Source: Rhabditophanes sp. KR3021
Taxonomy: Eukaryota > Nematoda > Chromadorea > Rhabditida > Alloionematidae
Length of the DNA: 64,000 bases
Assembly (NCBI GenBank): GCA_963281155.1
Contig: CAUJLY010000003.1
Span: 310,001-374,000 of the forward strand
Reading direction: 5' to 3'
Shown: piece after piece, positions 10,493 to 22,900 of the stretch
Numbering within the stretch: position 1 is the first letter of the stretch
Layout of the letters: each line of letters starts with the position of its first letter
Translations under genes and position numbers: made by a program
The notes under the pieces: model-generated
What the model was told of the DNA's origin: nothing
What the model saw: the letters and a program-made list of their open reading frames with translations, nothing else
Databases searched by the model: none

Positions 10493-12169
10493 TTAACGAA
10501 TAACAGGATCATGTAAAGCCATGGACGTTATTGAAGCAGTATGGCCGACGTATCGAATCTTTTCAGTCCCATTACTCACTTCCCACGCTCTTATCAATTT
10601 ATCGCCAGAAGATGTATACATGTATTTACCATTATTCGTAAAATCTAAACCCCAAATCCATTGCATTCCGGGGCCTCGACCTTCTGAATGATGATCACTC
10701 TGAAATAAAGGTTAACAAACAAATTATTGAATGGCACAAAAGTTATTTATATAAACAAAACTTATTATTCTATATACATTAATCATCCTCAAAAAGTGAC
10801 GAAGCTAATGTCCGCAACCACCACATTTTCCCCACTGCCTACCTACACAAAAAGAAAGACGACAGTGATGAGAAGGTGATCGCGCAAATCAACGACCATT
10901 TTTGTTTATACAAATCTGTACAATATATTCGATGGTAACAGAGAAACGAGGACTATACAACGCTATCCAACTTTTTTTAAAATATAATAATAATATCACC
11001 ACAACCATACTATCCTTCCAACGGACATCATCAACCTTTTGACGTTATGTACATTTTGATTCATTTATATATACAACCTTTATATCAACATTGGGAGATG
11101 TCAAATAAATGAACTATATATATAAATAAATGAATTAATATTTCATATTTATTTGATAAGCTTTTGTCAAAACGTACGGTAATGGTTCTTTGTAATTGGT
11201 AGTTGCGACCAACTTGGTATTGCCACAGTTTGACCATGCCATCTGATCCACTTGTGGCTAGGATCTCTCCATTTGGCGAGTATCGACATTTTAAGATGAA
11301 AGAATCATGTCCTTGGATAGTCTTTTTGTGCTGATAATTCTGGGAAGGCGGAGGTTCCTCGTGACCGGCATCATAATCAGCCGGCATCATCATCGCCGAC
11401 ATCCCATTCTCGTCCTCATCATCTTCCTCAAAAGCCTCTGGAATCTGTATCTTCATCATGTCTTTTGCATTGAAATGATTGGGGCAATTGTATTGATTTA
11501 GGTCTTCTCTTTCGAAGATAAACATACGGCCTCTGTTGGTTACGGCACACATAGATCGCCCATTGTCATCGATGTCGATGTGGTTGTAAAATTCAGTAAT
11601 GCCTAATTCGATGGGCGAGGTGTAGTCGCAGTCTTTGGTTAGGTCCCATACATAAATGACGCCCTGTGAGTCGGCTACGATTAATTCGTTTTGGTTGGGA
11701 TGGAGACAGATTCCGTTGACGGGGGAGGGCATCTGGAAATAAACGATGTATATCATTAACCAACTTCTCGTAAATAAACAATCAATATCAAATAATGAAT
11801 GGATGGAATTGTTTCTATTATACTCACCTGATAAGCCTTATCACAAACAGGTTTATCCGTTCTGACATCCCAAATTTTGGCAATTCCATCCTCACCTCCC
11901 GTGTACATCCTATTCCCATCCTCGAAAAAACCCACGATCTGAACATTCTTCGTATGGGCTTCTGCATTCTTCCAAATAACATCTAAATTCCTAGTATCAT
12001 AAATAGTCAACGATTGATAAGCTCCAGTAGCCAGGAAGTTGCCATGTTTGTTGACTTTCATCGAATTAATTTGATCTTTAATATTAATGCTTTTCATCTC
12101 AATTCCATTAGGAATATCCCATTTTTTTAATGATTCGTCGTGAGATGCCGAAAACAACAATATAGACAT
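10493..12169 (-). CDS. lst-8: LST8 (mLST8/GbetaL) WD40 protein of TOR complexes
   Basis: Exons, complement of 10493-10699, 11178-11732 and 11828-12169, give 367 aa. WD40 repeats run throughout: SASHDESLKKWD, YTGGEDGIAKIWDVR, NELIVADSQGVIYVWDL, LATSGSDGMVKLWQ, YTSSGDKLIRAWE. The order, the MPSPVNGICLHPNQ junction and the short C-terminal blade (GHTASITSMALHDPVI) identify LST8, the constitutive beta-propeller partner of the TOR kinase domain in TORC1 and TORC2. An acidic, methionine- and proline-containing insert of about 40 residues (EEDDEDENG ... EEPPPSQNYQ) sits between two blades and is absent from the human and yeast proteins as I know them. The ATG at 12169 is preceded by tttttatag/aagataaa, an acceptor-like site. 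A longer in-frame ATG at 12199 would read through that acceptor and is not preferred. Confidence 0.9.
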
Positions 12170-12419
12170 TTTATCTTCTATAAAAATAAGCAACTTCAAT
12201 CAATTTCTACCGCACCAACTTCACTAAAGATACAAAAAGAAGGAACGAACCCAATTTAAGACACAACATCAATACAAAAATTAAGTTATTATTTGTCGGG
12301 GCAAAGGAAACACATTCAGATTAAAATTCCAAATAAATATACATACACTACTACACTATATATAATAACAATTCTTTTTTGTACAAAACCATGTTTAAAT
12401 TTAATATTATAGATATATA

Positions 12420-12572
12420 CTACTCTTTTGATGTGTCATAGTGTACAGCGGTGGGAGAGAGTTGGTGGTGGTTAGGCGTATCAATTGATTGGAGAGAGGG
12501 CAGTGGCTTTTGCTGAATAGCTTGATTCGGGTAGAGTTGATTTGGTGGCACGGTCCAGTCTTCCCAACTCAT
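12420..12572 (-). CDS. Coding-like 50-codon ORF just downstream of ROCK
   Basis: Single open frame starting MSWEDWTVPPNQLYPNQ and ending in TAG, rich in Pro, Gln and His. It starts 36 nt after the Rho-kinase stop on the same strand. It could be an alternative last exon or tail of ROCK, a small separate protein, or chance. The simple splices I tried from the ROCK end do not keep phase. No family match is recognised. The rest of 12170-12419 shows nothing. Confidence 0.3.
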   Translation of the reverse strand: MSWEDWTVPPNQLYPNQAIQQKPLPSLQSIDTPNHHQLSPTAVHYDTSKE

Positions 12573-12608
12573 CTTTCCCCCAACCATCCTTCAAACCAAC
12601 GACCCTTT

Positions 12609-15600
12609 TCAATTAGACGCTGGACTATAATTGTTGTGGTGGTTGCTGCTACCCGATAAGTACGAATGATTAGAGCCAACGGAGGTGGCTTCTTGGTAGG
12701 AGATACGTGAGAAGGAACGGTTGGTTCCTGTGGAAGTCGGCTTCACCAACGCCTTCATCGAACTGACATTACGGACTCCTGATGTGTTGGACACATTCGA
12801 TTGGTTGGAATGGGTGGAATGGTTTTGCTGGTTCGATTGGACGTAGAGGAGCATCTTGGTCAGCATCGTGACCAGGTCTTCGGCGGCCTTGGCACTGTCC
12901 GTTCTGACTAGCATTGTCTCTCCCTCTGAGTAGTTTATCTTGCAAGTCGGGATTTCGTTGCTGTTCAGGTGGGAGTAGTGAAATTTGTTGTAGCAACCTA
13001 GAAAAATTGGCCATTATTAGTTGGTACAAGTTGAATGACTTACGTAAACACTGAATAGCCGAATCATCCTTCAAGTTATGCAACGTCTTAACACACTTAT
13101 CACAATTAATCTTGTTCTTAAAAACCAACTCAACAAAAGAATGACCCCTATGCTCTATAGTCCTCAAATTATCTTTCTTAATAGCGTTGGCAGTACTGTT
13201 TTCGGCAAAGTAGATAATTTGAAACAAATTTGGCAAAATTGCAATCTCATCTTCTTTAACATCTGCAGAGGTACATTTTCTCCTAAGATGAACTACGGAT
13301 GGGATTTTGATGATGATGAGGGGGACATTGGGTTGCTTTGATTTGGAATCTGATGGGAAAAATTGAATTGACTCGACTGTAATTTCGACCCGTAATTGGA
13401 CCCAATTTATCTTGCGTTTGTTGATGAAACGACCACGGATCCAGACGAATTCGGAATGCTTGATTTCATTCATCTTGAAGATAGGTTCACTTGTGAGACT
13501 TAACAAATTGTCATGACTGGCAATGGAAGCGGTGTCGTTGTCTCTGCATCTACTCAATTCATCGATGACGTGCTTGCACTCGTCCACCTCATTCTGCAAA
13601 CATTCGACCCTTTCTCTTTCTTGGTCGATTAGGCATTTATATTCCTCAGAAGCATTCTGCCACTCATACTCCTTGTGCCTCAGTTCAACTCTCTGCTGCT
13701 CCAGTTTCATCTCCAAACTTCTTTTCTCTTGATCCACCTTCATTAGCTTTTTCTTGCTTTCCTTCTTAGGATTCAATTGCACTTGCTTCATCATAACTTC
13801 CTGTAACTTAGACACGGTATTTTCCTTCAAAATTATCTCCTTTCTAACTCGCTTGATCAACTCTTCTTTCGACATATTCTCTATATTATCCCCATTCTTA
13901 GATTGATTCAAAAAATTGGAAGTCCGTGAGTCACACCTCCCATAACTATCCTGATTCGAAGTGGCGGAACTTTGCCTTTGATGTTGACTTTTGATATTGT
14001 GCGTCTTCACGAGCTGCAACTCTTCCCGCAGGCTATGAATTTCATTTTCATAACTTCTTTCCCGCTCAGACAACGTATTGATGATTCCCACCTTGCCCTC
14101 CTTTTCCTTTTCATTCCTCATCACAGTTTGACGCAACTCCAAATTAAGCATCGTCTTCTCCTTCTCCAAGGCATTTAGTGAGTCTTCTGCTATCATCCTC
14201 AACTCCTGTTCGATCCTTAATTGTTGCTTCAGATTATCCCAGGACGACTCTAGTTTACTCAGATTATACAGCTTCTTGTCTCTTTCGGCTATTTCGTCTC
14301 TTTTGGTGTGGAGTTCAGATTTGAAAGCAGTTAGGTATGTTTGTTCTGTCTCAAGTTGTTCCTGCAACTCCCCGATCCTGTACTCTAGACTTTTCTTTTC
14401 ATTCATTGCGATGTTTAGGTTTGTTGCCAATTGGTCTTTTTCCACATTCGTCCGAGCCATTTCCAGTTCACTTTGGAGACTTTTGAGGTTGTCTTGGAGG
14501 GATGCGATGTAGGTGGTCATTTCTTTGGTCTTGGCATCGTTTTCTTTGTTAGGGGAGGATTGGATGAGTTGGTGGTTGAAGTCGGGCTTGGTAAGTTCAG
14601 GGGAAGGTGAAGATGCAATTGGTTCAGGTAAAGTGACCCTCGCTTGGTCGAACTTCTTCAATAATTCAGACACTTCGCTCCTTCCCACAGCTGGTTCCTG
14701 GACGATGGCAACAGGTTGTGGGTGTGGCAAAGTCTGGGTGGAGGCAGGGAAAGTGAGTGGCTTGACAGGTTCAGGCACAGGGGAAGTCTGACTACTCATA
14801 GATTGGACCTCAGCTTTAGGCGGTGGAATCATCTGAATCGGTTCCGCCGCCAACATCCTCTTCAACTCCTTAATCGGGCCCAACTCATTACAATAAGTAA
14901 ACCCAACAAATGGCAACTGATTTCCAGCGAAATTCCTAGCAGATTGAAAGTTATCAGCAGGATTAGTAACTCGATCCTCAATGTCAACAAAATTACTATG
15001 GTCGTCGTCTCCATTCAAGACAGGTACATGAGGAGGAACGACTTGGCCAATCGTATCGAAAGTATACTCGTCATTCTTGAAGAAGGGATGTTCTTTGATG
15101 TCTCCTAGTCCATTGCGGCCCAATCTGGTTTCTGCATGAGTGAGGAATTTGGAAATAACATCCTTCACGTTGTCGCTGAGGGTAATGTCTGGGGGGAAGG
15201 TTAGATTGTTTTCGAAGGCTAGGATACTAGCGTAAGTTTGGCAGAGACTGTCGGCGTAGAAAGGAGTTTCTCCTACCAGCATTTCATACAAAAACACTCC
15301 AACAGACCAAAAATCAACAGCTTTATTATAATAGGTCCCCCCTTGTCCATTGCTTGCCAAAATTTCAGGTGAAATATAATCCGGAGTCCCGACTGCACTT
15401 TCGCACTTAGCCAACCCATTCCCATCCATCTTAACGCACGTCCCAAAATCTGCCAGCTTAATGTGGCCAGAAGCAGAAATCAACATATTATCCGGCTTGA
15501 CATCCCGATGAATATATCCCATCTGATGAATAGCATCCAAAGCTAGACAAACTTCAGTCAAATAAAAGCGAGCCCAATTTTCACTGACTTCATAGTTATT

Positions 15601-16116
15601 AATCAAACCTACCAAATCACCACCTGGCATAAACTCCATCGCCATGAAAAGACATTTGGAGTCTTGGAATGAGTAGTGGAGCTTGACAACCCACTCAGAA
15701 TTGCAATAAGCCATGATATGTCGTTCTTCCCAAAAAAATGCAGACTCAGGCTTGCGGAGCATCTCGCTTTTTTCTAGCAATTTGAGAGCAAATACTTTGC
15801 GGGTGTCTTTGTGGCGGACTAACTGGACTTCGCCAAATGCTCCACGGCCGATCACTTTGATGAGGTCGAAGGATTTGTAGTTGATGCGGGAGTCTGCTAG
15901 TTGGCGTGACAACCTCTCATACTTGGTAAGGAAAAAGTCGATTGACTTTGTTTTTCGGAGATGCGGATAATTGCAGTCTTGGACGACGGCGATCAAAGTG
16001 TCCTAGAATAAATAAACATTCAAACTTCCTCCACCCTCACTTACAATCAATCCATCGACACTAACAGCCGACTCCGCACTTAATAATTCAGTCGCCAATG
16101 ATTTTAAGTCATCCAT
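12609..16116 (-). CDS. let-502: Rho-associated coiled-coil kinase (ROCK / LET-502 type)
   Basis: Three exons, complement of 12609-12997, 13044-16002 and 16045-16116, give 1139 aa (C. elegans LET-502 is of similar size). It is an AGC Ser/Thr kinase downstream of RhoA that phosphorylates myosin phosphatase and light chain. Visible parts: capped-helix region, glycine loop GRGAFGEV (about 76-83), ATP lysine in ALKLL (about 98), HRDVKPDN catalytic loop, LADFGTC, GTPDYISPE activation segment, and an AGC tail with NQLPFVGFTY. A long coiled coil follows (about 480-880), then a PH region split by a C1 zinc finger whose first HRGH..C..C half is joined to the C..C..H half across the last intron (QCLR/CYNKFHYSHL). 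The start ATG is 15 nt after an acceptor-like aatttag. It lies in the same-strand cluster between the INO80-like gene and LST8. Confidence 0.93.
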
Positions 16117-16410
16117 CGGAGATGGATTCTAAATTATATTAACTAAAAAGGACACCGTAATTAAATTAACACCTACTAACAATTTAAATATTAAGAAGTG
16201 TCAGAGAACACTTTAACCAAAAACAAATGAAATATCAAAAGTTGTTATTAATGTAAAGAAGTCCTTGCATAACCATACTTTTTTCAAATACAAAAAGAAA
16301 CCTGTAAAGAAGTGTGAGTAGACAAGTGGGACAAGGTTACTTTTAAAGGCTATTCAAATAAATTGTTTAATTAAGGACATGAGACCGATGGTGTTTGTGG
16401 AGTTGAGAAG

Positions 16411-17161
16411 TTAAGTTGGAAAGCCAAATTGACGTTCCATGTTTTTGCGGTGTTCGGGATATTGGTCTTCGGTGCTGAGGAGGCCGGCTGCATAGTATGT
16501 GTATTGGGAGTTGAGGGCTTCGGTGTGGTAGCCTTTTTGGAGCTTTCGCCTTTTCTTGTGGATTTTGAGGAGGTGGTGGATGTCTGGTTTGGTGAAGCCG
16601 ATCTCACCGTCCGATTCCGAGTCCGACTCTTCTATCAACACTCTCTTCAGCCAGTCCCGGTCGCCGATGCTACTGGTGTTGTATAGTTTGGAAACATTGG
16701 CTACGTGTTCTTTTTCACTCTTCCAAACATTCTGGAAAGAAAAGATAATTATGTAATGACTTAATAAAATCTTAATGACACAAAAATTTTAAATGATAAC
16801 TGAAATCAAAAAAGACAATAAAAAGAAGTATCACATTACCTTCACAGAAAATATATAATGCTTAATCTTTTCACTAGAAGTAGGGTTCGATTGGACGGGT
16901 ATGCCTGGAATTCTAACAATTGGATTAGTGGTTGATCAAAAAAGTTGATATTATGGTAATTTAAGTGATTCAAAAGTATAAAACTTACTTTATTGGTTGG
17001 TGGAGTAGAGATTCCAGTTGATTTAGAAATTTAGTCATGTCTAAGGCTTTTTCTAGTTCTTTTACTCGGAGGGAAGGAGCTGCGATGTTTTGGCCGGTAG
17101 GACGTAATGGAGGAACTTCGTTTGGGAGGCAGAATTTTATATTTTGTTTTGAATCGGACAT
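16411..17161 (-). CDS. Stand-alone INO80 N-terminal-region protein
   Basis: Exons, complement of 16411-16731, 16840-16912 and 16989-17161, give 188 aa with consistent phases. The C-terminal half reads VSKLYNTSSIGDRDWLKRVL, then an acidic ESDSESD patch, then LLKIHKKRRKLQKGYHTEAL and SQYTYYAAGLLST. This follows, block for block, the region of metazoan INO80 before its HSA and ATPase domains (WLKSILL, acidic, LHKYKKLHQNKY, QYQYYSAGLLST). The first exon (LEKALDMTKFLNQLESLL) also fits the INO80 extreme N-terminus. A TAA closes the frame right after that block, with no good donor near it. The next gene downstream is ROCK, so no HSA, Snf2 or helicase part is adjacent. I infer a split INO80 or a paralogous subunit. 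It appears to be the first gene of the cluster. Confidence 0.72.
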
Positions 17162-19928
17162 GATTGAAAGATTTTTCCAATTTTATCACCTGTCCAGATA
17201 TTCCTCACAATCTAATTCGTTGTAATTTATTGTTTAGACTTTTTCCTAAAATTACGGGGAAATATCAATATAAAATCAATTATACAATCATAAAGATAAC
17301 CACATCTCATAAAACAAGGGCCTAGCTTCTGATTAGCATACTACTATCATCACCAACAATACCTAAAATCGATTTAACATCACTCATAAGGTATAAGATG
17401 AAAGAGCCAAAGTGATTTTACAAACAAAAAGACAAGAGTCGATTAAATGTCTAAATACTTATACCTATAAAGACAATTTTTGATATACAAAAAGGTGTCG
17501 GAGGTGAGTTTCATAGCAAGTTTATAGTTCTAGTGATAGTATATGTTATTAAAAAATACAAATAAATCAAAGATAAAGCAAAGTAAACAAAGTAGAGATT
17601 AATAAAATTGGAGTTATTTTGATGTATAAGACAATACATATAAACAATTGTAAGAGTGATTTTTGGTTAAATAATTAAAATAATCAAAAAGTAAGATGCG
17701 AATAGATTAAAATATAAAACAAAATGCATTTATAAAAGATGACCTTAGATAAAATGAAAAGGTTGGATGGTGCATTTTTTTGTTTGGTTGTCCTTATGCA
17801 AAAGAGAAGAATGAATGGAATGAGCAGATGCGTTAATCCAATGCGCCAACCTTTGACGTGTGGTAAGAGATGGTGGCGCAACTTTTGACGGGATGATTCA
17901 TGCTCAAGGCATGTTGTTGTCGTTAGTTAATTTGGCGTAAATAAATGGATAGAGACACCTCCTTTCAAATTTCCATTCAAAGTAAGTATATGCATTTAAA
18001 TTGATGGAAGCTATCACTATATTTTTCCTATGTCAAAATATTTGCACTACCATAAACAAAGACATACATCTTTATGAGGATTGGTAATACCACCAACTTA
18101 TCAACAGTACTACACATCAATGTAAACTACTTAACAATATCTGATATTACCGTTTAATTTGTATCAACAAAGCACTTTAGATTGAGTTTATTTGTGAAAT
18201 ATAGATATCAAAAGTTGTTAAAAGATGTTAATCTTGTCCACTTATTCACACTCATATTCAATTACTTCGAGCTTTCTTTTTAACATACCTCGAGGACTTT
18301 TAATGTTCTTCTGCATTTAATGTCGTCTACCAACCCATTCTTTTTTGTCGTCTAAAATGTATGGTCTTTTATTGTTTAACAATTAGATATAAAAATATGT
18401 AAAGAGCAAATAATATAAAACAAGAACAAATGTATAAAATACAATATTATATTTTCGTAAAACGCGCGCCTTATTCGACCTCAATCATATAATTTAAATT
18501 TTCCAACTAAATACAAAACTTAAAAAAGTATCTCTCCTAAAACAAAGCTCATTGATTTTCTTTACTTTGATTGTACCTAAGAAGAAGCAGTAAATATATA
18601 ACAGTACTTAATATTTATATCGGTTGTGGTTTAAAAATAAAAAAGTCCTAAACATAAGCTAGATTTTGGCGAAGGCTGATCAATTTTTTTTGTAACTTAC
18701 ATATTTTTATATATATAGTAGAGGCAGTTCTTTGGGTGGTAGGGATAATCTGTAGAGGTCCCTTGTTGTAGCTAAAATAAACTAAAAAACGATCGTCACA
18801 ATACAAAATATGAAGAGAAGGGGATATATAAGAAAATGAAATAATTTTGAGAGCTCTATAACTTGACACCACAAAACAACAACTCGAAGCCCCCCTTTAT
18901 GAATGGCTTAGCTTTTGTTACTCATGATCTAATCATTAAAGTGCGTGATTCTTGTTAAAGGTTCCTACTATATTTTTTTAACTACAATACTAATTTTTAA
19001 ATAAATAATCACTATTCTAAATACATAAATTACAATATAATTTTTTGTTTCAGAACTTACAAAACCACTTCTCGGTTCGATAATATTTTATCTCAAAGAT
19101 TGTTGTTTTGGTTTATAAGTTATAAAGATTTGTATAGTATAAATTTGTACTATTAAAAATCTTATCAACATGTAAGTTATTGTCTTTATAATGCAAGACT
19201 ATTATTATTTATGGAAAGGTTTTGTTTGGGTGGATACGAGATTGTTGTAGGTATAGAGATGATAAAAGTTCATATATTGTTAATTTTGCCAAACTCGAAC
19301 ATTCTTGACCTTGATCCTGATAAAAATGTTTTTGTCGGGGTGTTATACTAACACAACTAACAACCATTTTGTCGCCAAAATTGCATTTGGGTGGTGATAG
19401 ATAAGGGGATAAAGTGACAAGAGTTGAGTGATTCGGACAAAAAAACGGGATTATTAAGAATACCTTTTTTGGTGTTATTAAAAGGGAATTGTGATGACAT
19501 TACATTTATTTGACATGAAGAAAACTTTTTCGACATTAAAAAAGATTTTTCTTCAGTGATTTGACATTACGAATGATGTGTCGATGAGTAATCATTGTCG
19601 TAATGTTTTGAGAAGAATATGACAATTATTGGTGAAAAATGATAATAGAGGATGTGTGATTGTATTTCTTTTATTTCCAATTTTTCTGATTCTTTATCAA
19701 ATTATACTTTTACAATCATTTCATTAATAAAACGGTAAAAAGAACATTCAAATTAACTATAATCTAAAAGTACTAAATAGTAGGTCGCCTATGGCGACAG
19801 ATTAACTTCTTAGATAATTATTTAGTGTATTATTGAGAGTATGATTTGGTGTTTTAGTTAATGTATTAGTATATTTCAGTGGACTTCACGAATAAACTTA
19901 TTGAAGGTAGGACTTATTGGAAAAGGGC
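17162..19928. other. 2.8-kb intergenic region
   Basis: Divergent spacer between the minus-strand cluster and supervillin. No supported gene is seen. Two minus-strand frames (17684-17881, 18648-18872) have AT-driven translations. A perfect short inverted repeat, GTCGCC-tat-GGCGAC, lies at 19784-19798. An acceptor-like atatttcag at 19870-19879 precedes the supervillin start and may mark its 5' UTR splice or trans-splice site. Confidence 0.5.
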
Positions 19929-22900
19929 ATGTTGTTGAATAGACACCCGATAAGTACGGAAAAAGACAAGGATTTGACTGATGGACTATATTTAGGAGAT
20001 ACGAATAGAAGATCAGGTGGGCAGAAGACTCATTTTAGTCAATTTCAAGTTAACAAGAAGGCACTACATTTGTCTGGTGATTCGAAAAAATCTGATTATT
20101 ATTCATCTGCTGATTTGAAGAAACCTAATGATTATTCATCTACTCATTTGAAACAACCGAACCATCATAATTCAGTTTGTTATTCATCTGGTGGTTCGAA
20201 GTGTTCCGTCTACCAGTCGCCTTCAGTCGAGCATTCTACTTCCGATTTGAAGCATTCAAGTTTATCTGATAATTCATCTGTGAGTTGAAAATTTATTGTC
20301 ATTATTATTATTCATTCGTCACAGCAAACCCAAACAGGCTCCCCTCCCAAAAAGAAAAGCTTCCTAATGCTAGCCGAAAGAATTAACCTCCTCACCTCTC
20401 AACAACAAAAATGGAAAAAGGAAGAAAAAGAAGATGTTAATATCCATTCCTCCTTGATTGATCGTCGTGCTGCTCTACTTCAGGTTTGTGTCTCATTTAA
20501 ACTTCTCCCATATCAGTATCAAACAGAAGTGAACATATATAAACATAATATTTCCTTTAAAACATGTTGTTTGAACAGTCAATTTGCATTAACCAGTATA
20601 TACTCCTAGCATACAATTATTTATTGACGCAGAGTACTTTTATTATCACTTACCATTTGTGTTTTCCACATTAACACTAACTTGATATTTATATACACTC
20701 ACTCATAACTTATAAACATATTCATTTCCTTTTAGGCATCAGACTCTTGGCAACAAAAGACACGTCCAAAGGAGGATCTTATCTTGCCAGACATCAACTC
20801 ATTAAGACAATCTATCAAAACAAAATCAAACTTTGATAAGGCTAACCAAGCAAAAGCAGCAACACCTACCTCTAGTATTTGTGTTGGATCGAATTGTGAC
20901 TACTTTGCGACTATTAAGCTCAACAAAACATCATCCCCACTTCTAACTATCGACAATCAAGGGATGCATCATTTTAATGAGAGAGATATGACACATTCGT
21001 TGTTATTGCCTTCTACTATTATGAATCGGGCTAAAGGACCAACCAAGAAGAGGTTGCCTGCAAGGTATGCTGTGTCTAATTCTACTATGGAACAAAACAC
21101 AATTATGAACGAGGAACATAAATCTACTAGTGAGAGGGATAAATGTATCGTTGAAGAAAATAAGTGCATTATCGGAAGCAAAGTTATTGTTTCAAACGAA
21201 ACTATTGGTTCAAACAAAACTTCAACCAACGAAAACCCACAGCCCTCACCAAAATGCACCCTTGATTTAATCTGCCAAATAAATGAAAACCCATCAATAA
21301 AGAGCGAAATAAAGAAATGCAAAGAACTTTCTTTGACAAAACCGATTCTCCCAATTATATCATCTCTCACCAACATCCCACATGACTTTGACATAATGAA
21401 AGCAGGTGCTGCAGCTGTTCTCAAAAAACCTTCCACCAATTCAATCTTCCCAACAACTATCTTGATCCGCATCGAGGGGGACAAAAATGTGAGGGCACGT
21501 CTAGTCAAACCACACTATGAACAAATAAATTCACACTGTGTTTTTCTTCTGCTTACCCCTGACCGTCTTTTTTTGTTTAAAGGATCGAAGAGTAATGTTC
21601 CAGAAAGGACCAAAGTACGTCATACCTCAACTTTGTATCATATTTATTTTTCAGGCAACACAAATGATATCAGATATCCTAGCAAACAATGAACTTAACT
21701 GCGACGTCACAAAAGTAGATCTTGCCCAAGAACATCCATCCTCTTTTTGGTCTTTACTCGGAGGGGTTGGGTCGTTTGAGAATGATAAGTTGGGGGAAGA
21801 TGTTGTCAAGAATGCTTTTTATGAGGTTTGCAATGATGGCACATTGAAGTTGATATGCCAAAACGTCCAACCCAAAACATCCCTCCTTACTCGATCGTCG
21901 ATGATCATTTGTGACTTTGGGAGCGAAATTTACGTGTGGATCGGTTCTGAAAACGATAAAATTTACCAAAACAGTGCATTAAAGCAAGCTGAAGAGATAA
22001 AACTGTTTGAAGTAGGCAGTAATTTCAAAGCACCTAGACCAGACTGGATAATCCTACGGAAGATTACAGCGGGTCTTAGTGATTGTTTGTTTAATGCTAA
22101 ATTTGTTGACTTTAAAGGACCTTCTTTACCATCCGACAGCCCCTTTTCCCCCTTCTGTGGTCCGCAAAAAGCAATCAAGCCAAAGAAACCTTTCTTGCTG
22201 CCTTCCAATGATAGGTGTCCAAATGAAAGTGATGTTGAGTTGGCTGGTCGGATTGGAAATAATCTGAAAGAGTATGAGTTGGTCGAGCATGTGCTGGTCT
22301 TAGAAGAGACTGAACTTAATTGGAATGACAAGAATCTCTTTACGGAGGATTTGAAAGTTTGCAAATTAGTAGGAGACAATATCCACGAAATAGAAGACCA
22401 AAAGACTCCATTTATCTTTGAAGATAATCAATGTTACGTCGTTCATTGGAAGTACCGAATTCAAAAAGACGGCATCAAAAGGTTTGTCCTTGGTGACTTT
22501 AATTATCAATAGTATTTTCATTTTAGGTAATTTAAAAACAGTCAGGACAATGAATATGAAACGTTTATTGAAAAGTGGGCTAGGTATTAGTAAATAACAC
22601 ACTTTAAAGAGAGATCAATGTTGTTGAGAGTGATAGTTGAGACTCTCTTAACTGTTCCAGGATCTTTCTTCTACGTGATTCGTTTGACCTGATACGTCGT
22701 TAGTTGTTAAGACATCGTGAAGGTCTAATATGACGGCATGTTGCAAGGCAAGCATTGGTTGCGAGTCAATTCGTCGGGATAAAATGCCACGACTTGTTTC
22801 TTGTTTTCAAGATATAAATAATGCGTGTGTCTTTGACATTTAGACGAATGAGTCTTCAATAGTAGAGTTTGGTGGAGGTTCGTTTACATTGAGAAAACCA

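Noticed and set aside
16371..16607. Second open frame over the INO80-like exon (Thr/Ser/Pro-rich)
   Set aside because: It is a shadow frame. The INO80-like frame has the splice phases and the homology.
16878..16895. GGTTCGATTGG resembles a tRNA box B
   Set aside because: It lies in the coding exon of the INO80-like gene and no box A or cloverleaf surrounds it.
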